Source of the DNA: Methylobacter sp.
Lineage (GTDB): Bacteria; Pseudomonadota; Gammaproteobacteria; Methylococcales; Methylomonadaceae
Assembly: GCA_030699385.1 (NCBI GenBank)
Contig: JAUYMY010000057.1
Location: 124,001-188,000 of the forward strand
Direction: 5' to 3'
Length of the DNA: 64,000 bases
The notes under the pieces were generated by a model. The model saw only the letters and a program-made list of their open reading frames with translations. It did no database searches and had not been told where the DNA came from. Below are positions 48,454 through 58,482 of this stretch, piece by piece. Position 1 is the stretch's first letter. Each line of letters opens with the position of its first letter. The translations under genes and the position numbers were made by a program.

Positions 48454-51036
48454 ATGAGCAATAAAACGGTACGGCAATTAGCAGAGGTGGTCAAAATACC
48501 TCTGGAACGATTATTAGAGCAGCTGAAAGAAGCGGGATTGTCTGCAACTGCGCCTGATGATGTGATTAATGAAGATGAGAAAATGCGCTTGCTTGCGCAT
48601 TTGCGTAAGCGTCATGGCAAAGAGGACGGGGCGGCTGAAGTTTCTTTGAAACGCGTGACCTTAAAGCGCAGAACGGTCAGCGAGCTTAAACAAGCCAGTG
48701 TGCCGGGCACCGGCACTAAAACGATTAGCGTTGAAGTCCGTAAACAGAAAACATATATCAAGCGTAGCGAAGTAGCTGATTCTGGTGAACAAAAAAACCT
48801 GGAATCGGCCCCGCAAGCGCCTGTTGAACAGGTTGAATTGCCGGTTGAAAGTATTGCGCCTGTTGCAGAGGCTGTAACAGAAGTTGTTTTGGAGTCGCAA
48901 CAAGAGTCAGCGCCCGAATCGGTAGTTGAAGCGGCCGCTGAAAGCGAAGAAACTCAAGTGATTGCCGCGCCGGAAGTCAGTGGCATTAATTTGGAGCCGG
49001 CTGTAGACGACCATAAACAAGCCGCAGAAACTAGAAAAAAACAGCAGGAAAAAGAACAGCGTCTTGAAGAGTCAATTAAAAGAAATGCTGACAAAGTAAG
49101 ACAGCAAGCTTCTGCTAAACAAGAAGTTCTGCATAGAAAAAAACAGGAAGAAGGCACGCGCTCTGGTGCGGGCGGTAGGGACAGTAAAAAACCGAAGAAA
49201 AAAGGCAGCAAAAAGACCGAGCGAGTCAGTATCAAAGCTGAAGGCAAGCATCAATTTGAAATGCCGGTTGAGCCTATCATTAAAGAAGTCACCATCCCGG
49301 AAATGATTATCGTCTCCGATCTGGCGCAAAAGATGAGTGTTAAAGCCGCGATGGTGATTAAGCATCTGATGAAGCTGGGCATTATGGCGACCATTAACCA
49401 AAGCATTGACCAGGAAACAGCGGTCATTTTGGTTGAGGAAATGGGTCACAAAGCGATCATGCAGAGTGATGACGATCTTGAGCAGGAAATGCTGGCCGAG
49501 GCGCAAGAAGAAGATAACCGCGTTGAATTGCCGCGCGCGCCGATTGTCACCATTATGGGGCATGTCGATCACGGTAAAACTTCGCTGCTGGATTATATTC
49601 GTAAAACCCGGGTTGCCGCCGGTGAAGCGGGTGGTATTACCCAACATATCGGCGCCTACCAAGTGAAAACCGATCACGGTTCGGTCACCTTTTTGGATAC
49701 CCCAGGCCATGCTGCTTTTACTGCGATGCGTGCGCGTGGTGCTGATGTGACTGACGTGGTTATTGTTGTGGTTGCAGCCGATGACGGCGTGATGCCGCAA
49801 ACCAAGGAAGCGGTTGAACATGCCAGAGCGGCCAATGTGCCGATCATTGTGGCGATGAACAAAATCGATAAGCCGGCCGCCAATCCTGACAAAGTTATGC
49901 AGGAATTGTCCACCATCGGCGTACTTGCAGAAGAATGGGGCGGCGATGTGCAGTTCCTGAAAATTTCGGCAAAAACCGGTGAAGGTATCGACGACTTGAT
50001 CGAAGCCTTGATTGTGCAAACCGAAATTCTCGAATTGAAAGCACCGGTTGAAGGTGCGGCATCGGGTATCGTGATTGAATCGAGACTGGATAAAGGTCGC
50101 GGCGTTGTTGCTACTGTATTGATTCAAAAAGGAACTTTAGAAAGTGGTCAAATGGTGTTGTGCGGCCATGAATACGGCCGGGTTCGCGCCATGTTCAACG
50201 AGAACGGTATTGCCATTAAAGATGCGGGACCTTGTGCGCCGGTTGAAATTCTGGGGCTTTCGGGTACGCCGAATGCCGGTGATGAATTTTTGGTGGTGCA
50301 AAACGAACGTATCGCCAAAGATTTGGCTAAACATCGTGAAGACCGCAAAAAACTGTCCCGCCATGCGGTGCAACAAGCCTCTAAACTGGATGAAGTATTT
50401 TCCAGAATGGCAACCGGTGAAATTGCCAGCGTCAATTTGGTGCTGAAAACCGATGTTCAAGGCAGTTTGGAAGCCTTGCGCAGTTCTTTGATCGGCTTGT
50501 CGAATGACGAAGTCGAAGTTAAAGTCGTGTTTGGTGGCGTCGGCGGCATTAACGAAGGCGATGCCAATTTGGCTTTGGCTTCCGGTGCAATTTTGATGGG
50601 CTTTAATGTTCGCGCCGATGCTACGGCACGAAAACTGATTGAAGAAAAAGGCATCGACCTTCATTACTACAGCATCATTTATGAAGCGATTGATGAGGTT
50701 AAAAAAGCCATCAGCGGTATGTTGGCGCCGGAAATCAAGGAACAAATTGTCGGTCTGGCCGAAGTGCGCGATGTGTTTAAATCGCCAAAATTCGGGGCGA
50801 TTGCCGGTTGTATGGTGGTTGATGGTTTCGTTAAGAGAAACCTGCCGATACGGGTTCTGCGTAATAACGTGGTGATTTATGAAGGCCAGTTGGAATCTTT
50901 GCGCCGTTTCAAAGACGATGCGGCCGAAGTCAAAATGGGCATGGAATGCGGCATCGGCGTGAAAAATTACAACGATGTCCAACCCGGTGACCAGATCGAA
51001 GTGTTTGAGCGCATTGAAGTTAAACGGGAACTGTAA
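48454..51036 (+). CDS. infB: Translation initiation factor IF-2
   Basis: IF-2 brings fMet-tRNA to the 30S subunit. The 860-residue protein has an N-terminal IF2N domain ([19 protein letters not shown]), a Glu/Ala-rich linker, a second IF2N, and the G domain with [20 protein letters not shown] and NKIDK. Domains II-IV follow, ending near [11 protein letters not shown]. The linker contains long charged stretches ([11 protein letters not shown]-like). Internal in-frame starts could give shorter forms, as in E. coli. Confidence 0.98.
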   Translation: MSNKTVRQLAEVVKIPLERLLEQLKEAGLSATAPDDVINEDEKMRLLAHLRKRHGKEDGAAEVSLKRVTLKRRTVSELKQASVPGTGTKTISVEVRKQKTYIKRSEVADSGEQKNLESAPQAPVEQVELPVESIAPVAEAVTEVVLESQQESAPESVVEAAAESEETQVIAAPEVSGINLEPAVDDHKQAAETRKKQQEKEQRLEESIKRNADKVRQQASAKQEVLHRKKQEEGTRSGAGGRDSKKPKKKGSKKTERVSIKAEGKHQFEMPVEPIIKEVTIPEMIIVSDLAQKMSVKAAMVIKHLMKLGIMATINQSIDQETAVILVEEMGHKAIMQSDDDLEQEMLAEAQEEDNRVELPRAPIVTIMGHVDHGKTSLLDYIRKTRVAAGEAGGITQHIGAYQVKTDHGSVTFLDTPGHAAFTAMRARGADVTDVVIVVVAADDGVMPQTKEAVEHARAANVPIIVAMNKIDKPAANPDKVMQELSTIGVLAEEWGGDVQFLKISAKTGEGIDDLIEALIVQTEILELKAPVEGAASGIVIESRLDKGRGVVATVLIQKGTLESGQMVLCGHEYGRVRAMFNENGIAIKDAGPCAPVEILGLSGTPNAGDEFLVVQNERIAKDLAKHREDRKKLSRHAVQQASKLDEVFSRMATGEIASVNLVLKTDVQGSLEALRSSLIGLSNDEVEVKVVFGGVGGINEGDANLALASGAILMGFNVRADATARKLIEEKGIDLHYYSIIYEAIDEVKKAISGMLAPEIKEQIVGLAEVRDVFKSPKFGAIAGCMVVDGFVKRNLPIRVLRNNVVIYEGQLESLRRFKDDAAEVKMGMECGIGVKNYNDVQPGDQIEVFERIEVKREL

Positions 51037-51041
51037 ACAGT

Positions 51042-51431
51042 ATGGCAAGAGAATTTGGCCGCAATGCCCGGGTTTCATCGCAGATGCAGAAAGAACTGTC
51101 GTTGGTTTTTCAGCGTGATATTGATGATTCCAGGCTAGGCTTTATCACTATTAATGAAGTGGTGGTCACGAAAGACTTGGCGGTTGCCAAAATTTACGTC
51201 ACCGTGTTGAATGTTGATGAACAAGGCAAGAAAGCCAACGTTAAATTGCTGAACGAAATGTCGCCGGTGATCCGGCACCAACTCGCCAAGCGAATGCGTT
51301 TGCGGCATATCTCGGATTTGCGTTTTTATTACGACGATTCCTTTGATACCGGGATGCGGGTTGCCGAGCTGTTAAGTGATCTGGATAAAAAGCCTGCCGA
51401 TTCCATTCAGAGCGAGTCAGGCGAAGATTAG
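51042..51431 (+). CDS. rbfA: Ribosome-binding factor A
   Basis: RbfA acts in late 30S maturation around 16S helix 1. The 129-residue protein has the single KH-like domain with RNARVSSQMQKELSLVF, VTKDLAVAKIYVTVL and LRHISDLRFYYDDSFD. It starts five bases after infB and ends six before truB. Confidence 0.97.
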   Translation: MAREFGRNARVSSQMQKELSLVFQRDIDDSRLGFITINEVVVTKDLAVAKIYVTVLNVDEQGKKANVKLLNEMSPVIRHQLAKRMRLRHISDLRFYYDDSFDTGMRVAELLSDLDKKPADSIQSESGED

Positions 51432-51437
51432 TCCGGC

Positions 51438-52358
51438 ATGAGTAAACGCAAGTCAGGACTCAATATTCACGGCATCGTGCTGCTTGATAAACGTTTGGGC
51501 GTCTCGTCAAACAAAGCCTTGCAGGAAGTCAGGCGCTTGTTGAATGCCAATAAAGCGGGGCATACCGGCAGCCTTGATCCTTTAGCCACCGGCTTGCTGC
51601 CGCTTTGTTTTGGCGAAGCGACCAAGGTGTCGGCGCTGATGCTGGATGACAACAAACGTTATCAGGTCGTTGTCCAGCTCGGTGTAATGACCGATACCGG
51701 CGACGCCGAAGGCACGGTAATAGAAAGCAAGCCGGTGCCTGAACTATCGGTTGACGATATTCTGGCCTGTCTGAAAAAATTTACCGGCGAAATCGACCAA
51801 GTCCCGCCGATGTATTCGGCGTTAAAACTTAACGGTAAAAAGCTTTATGAACTGGCGCGAGAAGGCATTACTGTCGAGCGTAAAGCCCGGCATATCACCA
51901 TCTTTGACTTGAAGCTGCTGGATTTTTCTAAAGACCAATTGACGCTGGACGTATTTTGCTCAAAAGGCACCTATATCCGCTCCTTGGCTGAAGATATTGG
52001 CCATGATTTGGGCTGCGGCGGCACGGTAAAAGAGTTGCGCAGGCTTGAAGCCGGCCAATTCAATATAAACGATGCCAGAACCATCGAGCAATTAACGGCT
52101 ATGGATCAGCAAAGTTTGCAGGCTTGCCTAATTAATGTCGATAAACCGCTTGAGCACCTGCCGTCTGTGCAGTTATCGGATGAACAGGCAATCTCCATCA
52201 ACTACGGCCAGTCTGTCGAGCTTTCGCCATTGCCCGATGCCATTATCGGCACGGTGCGGATGTACCGTGCCGAGATGTTTTTAGGCTTGGGAGAAATGGC
52301 TTTGGATGGTAAACTAGCGCCGAAAAAGTTGTTCAATATGAGCAATGAAAGCATCTAA
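51438..52358 (+). CDS. truB: tRNA pseudouridine-55 synthase
   Basis: TruB makes pseudouridine 55 in the T loop of tRNAs. The catalytic Asp is in GHTGSLDPLATGLLPLCFG, with YQVVVQLGVMTDTGDAEG, QVPPMYSALKLNGKKLYELAR and CSKGTYIRSLAEDIG. At 306 residues it includes the C-terminal PUA-like part. It is in the usual place between rbfA and rpsO. Confidence 0.98.
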   Translation: MSKRKSGLNIHGIVLLDKRLGVSSNKALQEVRRLLNANKAGHTGSLDPLATGLLPLCFGEATKVSALMLDDNKRYQVVVQLGVMTDTGDAEGTVIESKPVPELSVDDILACLKKFTGEIDQVPPMYSALKLNGKKLYELAREGITVERKARHITIFDLKLLDFSKDQLTLDVFCSKGTYIRSLAEDIGHDLGCGGTVKELRRLEAGQFNINDARTIEQLTAMDQQSLQACLINVDKPLEHLPSVQLSDEQAISINYGQSVELSPLPDAIIGTVRMYRAEMFLGLGEMALDGKLAPKKLFNMSNESI

Positions 52359-52427
52359 GCTGAAAGGCTCGGATGAAAAAAAATACACCTGTTTCTACAC
52401 CCTATCGTGGACTCAGTGTACTTAAGG

Positions 52428-52456
52428 AGCCGCCCATTATGGCGGCTTTATTTTTT
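52428..52456 (+). terminator. Hairpin between truB and rpsO
   Basis: AGCCGCC-CATTAT-GGCGGCT followed by TTATTTTTT is a good intrinsic terminator. It would separate the nusA-truB part from rpsO-pnp, which probably has its own promoter in this gap. Confidence 0.75.
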
Positions 52457-52488
52457 AATTTTTAATCTATTTAAAATAGGGATTACAA

Positions 52489-52758
52489 ATGCCATTTACT
52501 GCAGAACAAAAAAAAGCGGTTGTCGAAGCGTACCGCCAGTCAGAAACCGATACCGGCTCACCTGAAGTGCAAGTTGCTTTATTGACAGCACACATTATGC
52601 ATTTAACGCCGCATTTTGCAGCGCACAAAAAAGACAATCATTCACGTCGCGGCCTGTTGCGCATGGTTAATCAGCGTCGTAAATTGCTTGATTATCTGAA
52701 AAATAAAGACAGCAACCGTTATCGTACATTGATTGAACGTCTCGGTTTACGTAAGTAA
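52489..52758 (+). CDS. rpsO: 30S ribosomal protein S15
   Basis: The 89-residue protein reads [20 protein letters not shown]-like (here [14 protein letters not shown]), then [19 protein letters not shown] and [24 protein letters not shown], the invariant S15 pattern. S15 is a primary 16S rRNA binder that nucleates the central domain. It lies between truB and pnp as in E. coli. Confidence 0.98.
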   Translation: MPFTAEQKKAVVEAYRQSETDTGSPEVQVALLTAHIMHLTPHFAAHKKDNHSRRGLLRMVNQRRKLLDYLKNKDSNRYRTLIERLGLRK

Positions 52759-52765
52759 CAGACTA

Positions 52766-52795
52766 AAAAAACGGCACCTTTACAGTGCCGTTTTT
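52766..52795 (+). terminator. Terminator between rpsO and pnp
   Basis: AAAAACGGCAC and GTGCCGTTTTT flank an eight-base loop. It matches the rpsO terminator position in E. coli, with readthrough into pnp. Confidence 0.85.
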
Positions 52796-52866
52796 GTTGC
52801 AAGCCGGGTTAGTAATAGCGTAGCCCGGCACTCACTCCATAACCCACCTCGCAAAGGAACCTTATA

Positions 52867-54951
52867 GTGAATCCTATCAGGAAAGAATTTCAGTACGGCG
52901 ATCGACTCGTTAAATTAGAAACCGGTGAAATAGCCCGCCAAGCAGATGGCGCAGTTATGATCGATGTAGAGGGTACGACACTGTTAGTTACCGTCGTCGG
53001 TAAAAAACAGGCCAGCGGCGGCGACTTTTTCCCGTTGACTGTGAACTATCAGGAAAAAGCTTATGCAGCCGGTAAAATACCGGGCGGTTTTTTTAAGCGG
53101 GAAGGGCGTCCTAGTGAAAAAGAAACCTTAACCTCACGCTTGATCGACCGACCTATCCGTCCTCTGTTCCCTGAGGGCTACACCAATGAAGTTCAGATCA
53201 TTGCCACCGTTGTATCGCTCAATCCTGAAGTTGATCCCGAAATTCCCGCCTTATTGGGTGCCTCCGCTGCATTGGCAGTTTCAGGCTTGCCTTTTAACGG
53301 CCCCGTAGGTGCAGCCACAGTCGGTTATAAAGACGGTGCCTATTTATTAAATCCAAGCCCTGCTGCCTTGAAAGAATCGCAGCTGGAATTGGTCGTTGCC
53401 GGTACCGCTCATGCGGTATTAATGGTTGAGTCTGAAGCCGATAACTTGTCTGAAGAAGTGATGCTGGGCGCGGTTTTATTTGGTCATGAGCAAATGCAAG
53501 TCGCCATTAACGCCATTAACGAATTTGCCGCTGCTGCCGGCGCAGGCGTGGTTGAATGGGTTGCTCCCGAAGTGAATGCCGAACTTAAAAAACGCGTCAC
53601 TGATGAAGTTGAAGCTGGTATCAAAGCGGCTTATCAAGTTGCGGAAAAACTGGTCAGGCAAGAGCAGTTAAAAGAAATCAGAAATGCTGCTGTTGAAAAA
53701 TTGACGGCCGATGCCGAATATGCCGAAAGCGACATTCGTGGCATTATCGAACACTTGGAATACCGTATCGTTCGTAACGCAATTTTGAACGAAAGCAAAC
53801 GCATAGACGGGCGCGCTTTAGACAAAATCAGACCGATTACAGTCAGAACCGGCGTATTACCAAGAACTCACGGTTCGGCATTATTTACCCGTGGCGAAAC
53901 TCAAGCACTGGTTATCGCAACATTGGGCACACAACGCGATGCGCAAATCATCGATGCCTTAGCCGGTGAATACAAAGAACCGTTTATGCTGCATTACAAC
54001 TTTCCTCCGTACAGCGTCGGTGAAACCGGCTTTGTCGGCTCGCCAAAACGCCGCGAAATTGGTCATGGCCGTTTGGCGAAACGTGGCGTTGCCGCTGTGT
54101 TGCCGAACATGGAAGAATTTCCGTACACCTTGCGCGTGGTGTCTGAAGTGACCGAATCCAACGGCTCAAGCTCAATGGCATCAGTTTGCGGCAGCAGTTT
54201 GGCGTTAATGGATGCCGGTGTGCCGATTAAATCACCGGTTGCCGGTATCGCAATGGGCCTGATTAAAGAAGGCGATAACTTTGCAGTCTTGTCCGACATC
54301 ATGGGTGATGAAGATCATCTGGGCGACATGGACTTTAAAGTCGCAGGTTCCGTGGACGGCATTACAGCGCTGCAAATGGACATCAAAATCGATGGCATTA
54401 CCGCAGAAATCATGAAGTCGGCATTGGAGCAAGCAAAACACGGTCGTTTGCATATCCTGGGCGAAATGAACAAAGCCTTGTCTTCCACCCGTGAAGAAAT
54501 GTCTGATTTTGCACCGCGTATTATCACGTTCAAAATTGATCCTGCAAAAATCCGCGAAGTGATAGGCAAAGGTGGCGCAACCATCCGCAGCATCACCGAA
54601 CAAACCGGCGCCAGCGTTGATTTGACCGATGACGGTGTGGTTAAAGTGGCGTCCGTTGATAAAGCCGCCGGTGAAGAAGCGCGCCGTTTGATCGAAGAAA
54701 TCACCGCTGAAGTTGAAGTCGGTAAAGTCTACGAAGGCAAAGTCGTCCGTTTAATGGATTTTGGCGCGTTTGTTACCATACTGCCCGGTAAAGACGGCTT
54801 AGTTCATATCTCGCAAATTTCAGACGAACGCGTTGATAAAGTCAGCGACAAACTGAATGAAGGCGACATTGTTAAAGTCAAAGTGCTGGAAATCGACCGT
54901 CAAGGTCGCGTCAGATTGAGTATGAAGGAAATCGAAGTCGACGCTGAGTAA
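52867..54951 (+). CDS. pnp: Polynucleotide phosphorylase
   Basis: PNPase is the phosphorolytic 3'-5' RNA exonuclease of the degradosome. The 694-residue protein has two RNase PH domains, with [21 protein letters not shown] in the first and [23 protein letters not shown] and [19 protein letters not shown] in the second. A KH domain ([15 protein letters not shown]) and S1 domain ([21 protein letters not shown]) follow. The start is GTG 52867 after AAAGGA. PNPase usually autoregulates through its leader. Confidence 0.98.
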   Translation: MNPIRKEFQYGDRLVKLETGEIARQADGAVMIDVEGTTLLVTVVGKKQASGGDFFPLTVNYQEKAYAAGKIPGGFFKREGRPSEKETLTSRLIDRPIRPLFPEGYTNEVQIIATVVSLNPEVDPEIPALLGASAALAVSGLPFNGPVGAATVGYKDGAYLLNPSPAALKESQLELVVAGTAHAVLMVESEADNLSEEVMLGAVLFGHEQMQVAINAINEFAAAAGAGVVEWVAPEVNAELKKRVTDEVEAGIKAAYQVAEKLVRQEQLKEIRNAAVEKLTADAEYAESDIRGIIEHLEYRIVRNAILNESKRIDGRALDKIRPITVRTGVLPRTHGSALFTRGETQALVIATLGTQRDAQIIDALAGEYKEPFMLHYNFPPYSVGETGFVGSPKRREIGHGRLAKRGVAAVLPNMEEFPYTLRVVSEVTESNGSSSMASVCGSSLALMDAGVPIKSPVAGIAMGLIKEGDNFAVLSDIMGDEDHLGDMDFKVAGSVDGITALQMDIKIDGITAEIMKSALEQAKHGRLHILGEMNKALSSTREEMSDFAPRIITFKIDPAKIREVIGKGGATIRSITEQTGASVDLTDDGVVKVASVDKAAGEEARRLIEEITAEVEVGKVYEGKVVRLMDFGAFVTILPGKDGLVHISQISDERVDKVSDKLNEGDIVKVKVLEIDRQGRVRLSMKEIEVDAE

Positions 54952-54961
54952 TCTCGTTATA

Positions 54962-55031
54962 TTGCCTCTATAGACTTTTAGTTATTCAATTTTCAATTTG
55001 AAAATTATTTGTCTGAAAGTCTATAGGGCAA
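54962..55031. repeat. 70-bp MITE-like inverted repeat after pnp
   Basis: TTGCCTCTATAGACTTT (54962-54978) and AAAGTCTATAGGGCAA (55016-55031) are inverted copies with one mismatch. An inner ATTTTCAA/TTTGAAAAT stem lies between. The whole can fold as one long hairpin. It lacks a coding sequence. It could be a small miniature element or the pnp transcript end. Confidence 0.6.
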
Positions 55032-55049
55032 CTTTCAAATTATAGAAAA

Positions 55050-55073
55050 ACCGGCTTTCCTGCTCTTGCCGGT
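55050..55073 (-). terminator. Terminator of the methyltransferase pair
   Basis: On the minus strand ACCGGC and GCCGGT flank a 12-base loop and are followed by TTTTTC. It lies about 40 bases beyond the stop of the ICMT-like gene. Confidence 0.6.
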
Positions 55074-55114
55074 AACGCTATTTTTTATTTGGGTGTAATA
55101 ACGGGTGGTTAATA

Positions 55115-55828
55115 TTACAAACCTTGCAATTTTCCAGATTTTTTCAGGTGACGGATACCCAAATAAAGAGCTGTAGATATTAATAACATTGTTATTAATA
55201 ATTGATTGCGTAAGTGCATGTCATTATGAGCAAGTTCTGGGTACTTTAATAATACGACTAAGACAATGCCGATTAACCATACGTAGGTGGATGAGTTATC
55301 TCTTGTTACAGGTCGTTGCCACCTAAAGTCCATGCTGTTAAAGGTAGCAGATAAACCCGATAACTTAGGAACCCAGCGATTTGTGCGCTGACAATAGGCG
55401 TCAAATTTTGCGCCGAATTTACCGCGTAGAAAAAACTCTTCAGCCAATACGATAGCTTGGTAAATGAATAAAAATGCAGGGAGAAAAAGTGCCACATAAA
55501 GTAGCGAATTGGCCAATATACCAAGACCGACTAATTTAAGAATATTGCCGATATATAAGGGATTACGACAGTGATTAAAAACGCCTTGAGTGACTAATTT
55601 AGATGCGTGAACTTTTTTATCTTTACCACCTCGGTCAATATAGGCTAAGCCAATAGTTGCGAAGCGAATGACCTGGCCTAAGATAGTAATAAAAAGGCCC
55701 AGCCAAAGTGTCAAATTATGATTTTCAAGCGTTACTAATTCTGGCGAAGGAATAAAAAGCGCAAGATACAGTGGGATAAATACCCAGTTTCTGTATTTAA
55801 AAAAGAAATTACCTATTTGAATCATCAT
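55115..55828 (-). CDS. Isoprenylcysteine-methyltransferase-like membrane protein
   Basis: The 237-residue protein has about six membrane segments and the ICMT/PEMT-type cofactor region: THGVFNHCRNPLYIGNIL-like (here TQGVFNHCRNPLYIG), then AEEFFLRGKFGAKFDAYC. These RNPxY and EE motifs bind SAM in membrane methyltransferases acting on lipids or small thiols. The C-terminal third adds two further helices. It starts at the last base of the CmoA-like stop, so the two are made together. AT-rich compared with its surroundings. Substrate unknown. Confidence 0.8.
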   Translation of the reverse strand: MMIQIGNFFFKYRNWVFIPLYLALFIPSPELVTLENHNLTLWLGLFITILGQVIRFATIGLAYIDRGGKDKKVHASKLVTQGVFNHCRNPLYIGNILKLVGLGILANSLLYVALFLPAFLFIYQAIVLAEEFFLRGKFGAKFDAYCQRTNRWVPKLSGLSATFNSMDFRWQRPVTRDNSSTYVWLIGIVLVVLLKYPELAHNDMHLRNQLLITMLLISTALYLGIRHLKKSGKLQGL

Positions 55829-56592
55829 TATTTCTTCACCGCGATTAAACCGACAAAATTATACCATTTGAAAAATACTTCGCTATGGGCAAAACCAGCT
55901 ATTTTTAATAGGGTAATATTTTCACTGAGTTTATAAGGAATAAGAACGTTTTCCAAGGCTTCGCGCTTTTGCGATATTTCCATATCACTATAATCATTAC
56001 GCCGTTTATAGTTTAAGTAATGGTTAATAAAGTCGCGGTTAAATACGCTATCTTCGGTTAATATTTTTTCTACGACAATTAATGCGCCACCACTGTGCAA
56101 GCCATCAAAAATATCTTTTAATAATTTTTTACGATTAATAGGGCGTACAAATTGCAACGTTAGACACAAAATGACTAACGAAGCGTTAGAAATTTCTAGG
56201 CTTTCATTTAAGTCTGCAACGCGTAATTCAACCGGGCGTTTCAAACCCGCTTCCGTCAGCTTACTTTGACATTTGGCTAACATTTCGTTTGAATCGTCAA
56301 TACCAATAAAACGAATATCCTCAGGTATTGAGGTATTCATGCCAATTAATGTTGTTCCGGTGGCGCAACCCAAATCATAGACATCAGTACCGGGCATAAC
56401 ATAATCAGCCGCTTGTTCTGCCATCATACGCTGGATTTCTCCATAAAAAGGCACCGATCGGTTTACCATATCGTCAAATACACTGGCAACAGCAGTACCG
56501 AATTTAAAATCCGAGGTTTTGGGGATTTCTTCTTTAAAGACTTTATCTTTATGCATAACACCTAAGTTATTCTGGTTTAATTTAGTCTCCAT
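55828..56592 (-). CDS. CmoA-like carboxy-SAM family methyltransferase
   Basis: The 254-residue protein is close to E. coli CmoA along its length: FGTAVASVFDDMVNRSVPFY, DVYDLGCATGTTL, LCLTLQFVRP, SGGALIVVEK and YSDMEISQKREALENV. The arginine in QKR matches CmoA Arg199, which holds the carboxylate of carboxy-SAM. It may therefore make or bind carboxy-SAM. No cmoB is adjacent; an ICMT-like gene is coupled instead, so a role other than tRNA modification is possible. A TATAAT box overlaps the ATG at 56592, so the true start may be the next Met (MHKDK, 56556). An 11-base G tract lies 28 bases upstream. Confidence 0.8.
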   Translation of the reverse strand: METKLNQNNLGVMHKDKVFKEEIPKTSDFKFGTAVASVFDDMVNRSVPFYGEIQRMMAEQAADYVMPGTDVYDLGCATGTTLIGMNTSIPEDIRFIGIDDSNEMLAKCQSKLTEAGLKRPVELRVADLNESLEISNASLVILCLTLQFVRPINRKKLLKDIFDGLHSGGALIVVEKILTEDSVFNRDFINHYLNYKRRNDYSDMEISQKREALENVLIPYKLSENITLLKIAGFAHSEVFFKWYNFVGLIAVKK

Positions 56593-56620
56593 TATAACTT
56601 ATCTTCATACCATATCGTCA

Positions 56621-56631
56621 GGGGGGGGGGG
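56621..56631. repeat. Homopolymeric G11 tract in promoter region
   Basis: Eleven G residues (poly-C on the coding strand) followed by C and seven A lie between herA and the CmoA-like gene. Tracts of this size are prone to slippage and in other bacteria set promoter spacing. Confidence 0.85.
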
Positions 56632-56651
56632 CAAAAAAATTATTGAAATTA

Positions 56652-58313
56652 TCACTTCCTGCTCTGGGTGCGCCATAAATTAACGATTTCTTCGACATCC
56701 AAATCATCCGGGCCTTCACGCCAGCCGGTGAAATAATCCACGTCGTTGCTTTTCGGCTCGGGATTAGGTCGGTAAATTTGCACCCGCGTCGGTAACGGCG
56801 CGGCTTCGCCCAACACCAGCGCTTCGCCGCGTCCTAGCGAGGTCAATATGTCGGTCAAATCGCCTTCGGCTTCCGGTACCAAGCCTCGGATATACGCCTG
56901 ATCGTCCGGGTTGGTGGTGCGCAAGCAAATGAAAGAGCTGCATTGCGACAACATGGTTTCCGACAGTTCAGTAGGGCGCTGGCTGACGACGCCAATGGAC
57001 ACGCCGTATTTGCGGCCTTCTTTAGCGATGCGTTCCATCATTTTTTTGGTGCCGTCAAACTGGCCGCCTTTTTCACGGGGGATGTAAGCATGGGCTTCTT
57101 CGCAAATCAGCGTAATCGGGAAATTGCGTCGTTGCGGGTTCCAGTAGTTGAATTCGTAGGCCAGACGGCCGACTTGTGCCGATACGGCGGGTCTGACGTC
57201 GGTCGGTACTGAGCTTAAATCGACCACGGTGATGTTGGCTTTTTTGGCGCCCAAGCCGACAAACTGGCGCAATAATTCGGCCATGCTGGCGGAGTTGTTG
57301 CGGATTTTGGGTTTCAGCAAAAAGTCGTAACGCACATCGTTAAATCGGCTTTGCATACGGATCAAAAACTCATCGAACTGGCCGAACAATGCGCCTTGCA
57401 CTTTGCCGAATTCCTTTTTTTCCTCGTTGGCGGACTTAAATTGCATATACAGTTCGGCCAGCGAAAAATAAATCGGCGTATCAATCGAGACCACGCCCAG
57501 ACCGATTTGCTTGGCTTCCTTGCGTTTAAGCTGCTGCAATATTTCGCGCATAAACGACATTTGCATCGATGCGCCTTTGTCGCTGCGGTCGATAAACAAA
57601 TCCACCAGCTCGGCGTAGGTCATCATCCAGTACGGCATTTCCATTTCCATGGCGTCGATATAATTGACTTGGCCTTCGGCAAAGGCTGATTGCAGCACGC
57701 CGTTGTCATCTTTCCAGCAATACTCGCCATGCAAATCCAGCATGATAATATGGCTTTTAGGCATGGCCTTAACTGTGTTCTGTATCAGGCTAGTCACTGT
57801 CCACGATTTGCCGGAACCCGATTGCCCGATAATGGCAAAATGGCGGCCGAACAACGCACGCGGATCAAGGCTTAAATGGTAGTCTTTGTGTGAAGACAGC
57901 TGGCCGATAAAAAACTGGTAATCCCTGAATTTGGAGAATATCGCGTTGATTTCGTTGATGCCGACTGCATAAACCTTGGCACCCGGCGTTGGATAATGGC
58001 GCACACCGCGAACGAAGGTGCCGTTAGCCTCAATTTCGCCCACCGGAATCAGTGAAATAAAGCGGTCGCTTTGGCGGATGCCGGTGTTGTCGAAACGGTC
58101 TTTTTCCCACATTTTGAACACCAGCGCCAACACGCCGATATTGTTTTGACGGATGACGACATAAGAGCCGATTTGCCCGGCCAATAGCTGCTCATTGCCT
58201 ATTTCTATCAGCGGCGAATCGTTGCAATGCTCCGGGGCGATGCGGGCATCCATACCGTCGCCACGGACTTCAGATAAATAACCGATCAGGATGCTGGTTT
58301 GTTGTTCGGACAT
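56652..58313 (-). CDS. HerA/DUF87-type ATPase
   Basis: The 553-residue protein has an N-terminal HAS-barrel-like domain (about 1-150) and a HerA-FtsK ATPase core. Walker A is GQSGSGKSWT, Walker B LICEEAHAYIP, with a glutamine/arginine region GVSIGVVSQRPTELSETMLSQ at the end. HerA hexamers move DNA and work with NurA, SIR2 or other nucleases in repair or defence. No such partner is next to it here. It lies upstream of the methyltransferase pair on the same strand. Confidence 0.9.
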   Translation of the reverse strand: MSEQQTSILIGYLSEVRGDGMDARIAPEHCNDSPLIEIGNEQLLAGQIGSYVVIRQNNIGVLALVFKMWEKDRFDNTGIRQSDRFISLIPVGEIEANGTFVRGVRHYPTPGAKVYAVGINEINAIFSKFRDYQFFIGQLSSHKDYHLSLDPRALFGRHFAIIGQSGSGKSWTVTSLIQNTVKAMPKSHIIMLDLHGEYCWKDDNGVLQSAFAEGQVNYIDAMEMEMPYWMMTYAELVDLFIDRSDKGASMQMSFMREILQQLKRKEAKQIGLGVVSIDTPIYFSLAELYMQFKSANEEKKEFGKVQGALFGQFDEFLIRMQSRFNDVRYDFLLKPKIRNNSASMAELLRQFVGLGAKKANITVVDLSSVPTDVRPAVSAQVGRLAYEFNYWNPQRRNFPITLICEEAHAYIPREKGGQFDGTKKMMERIAKEGRKYGVSIGVVSQRPTELSETMLSQCSSFICLRTTNPDDQAYIRGLVPEAEGDLTDILTSLGRGEALVLGEAAPLPTRVQIYRPNPEPKSNDVDYFTGWREGPDDLDVEEIVNLWRTQSRK

Positions 58314-58482
58314 GGTTCGATCTCTATTTTTAGCAGTGAATGAGCCGTAATTATAATGGCATTGCGGGTGATTTATTTATCGTATTGGCAATTAAACTCA
58401 TACAAGGGAAATTTGGTTGTACCTTGTCGGCCTGTTATCTTACAATCCTGTCGGGTGTGCAGTAAGTTTACCAAAAAAGTCC
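58314..58482. other. Intergenic region upstream of herA and the TnpB element
   Basis: With the left part of the mobile element, the gene-free stretch is about 380 bases. On the minus strand TATAAT at 58355-58350 could be the herA minus-10; no convincing minus-35 accompanies it. I see no other gene or repeat. Confidence 0.4.

Noticed and set aside
49072-50127. Long minus-strand open frame of 351 codons
   Set aside because: It lies fully antisense to infB, whose domains are unmistakable, and its translation is rich in His, Asn and Phe without family resemblance.
50137-51078. Minus-strand open frame of 313 codons
   Set aside because: Antisense shadow of infB and the rbfA start; composition reflects codon bias of the real gene.
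55828-56592. Assignment as housekeeping cmoA
   Set aside because: Similarity is strong, but the missing cmoB, coupled ICMT-like gene and AT-rich context make a plain cmoA call unsafe; kept as CmoA-like.
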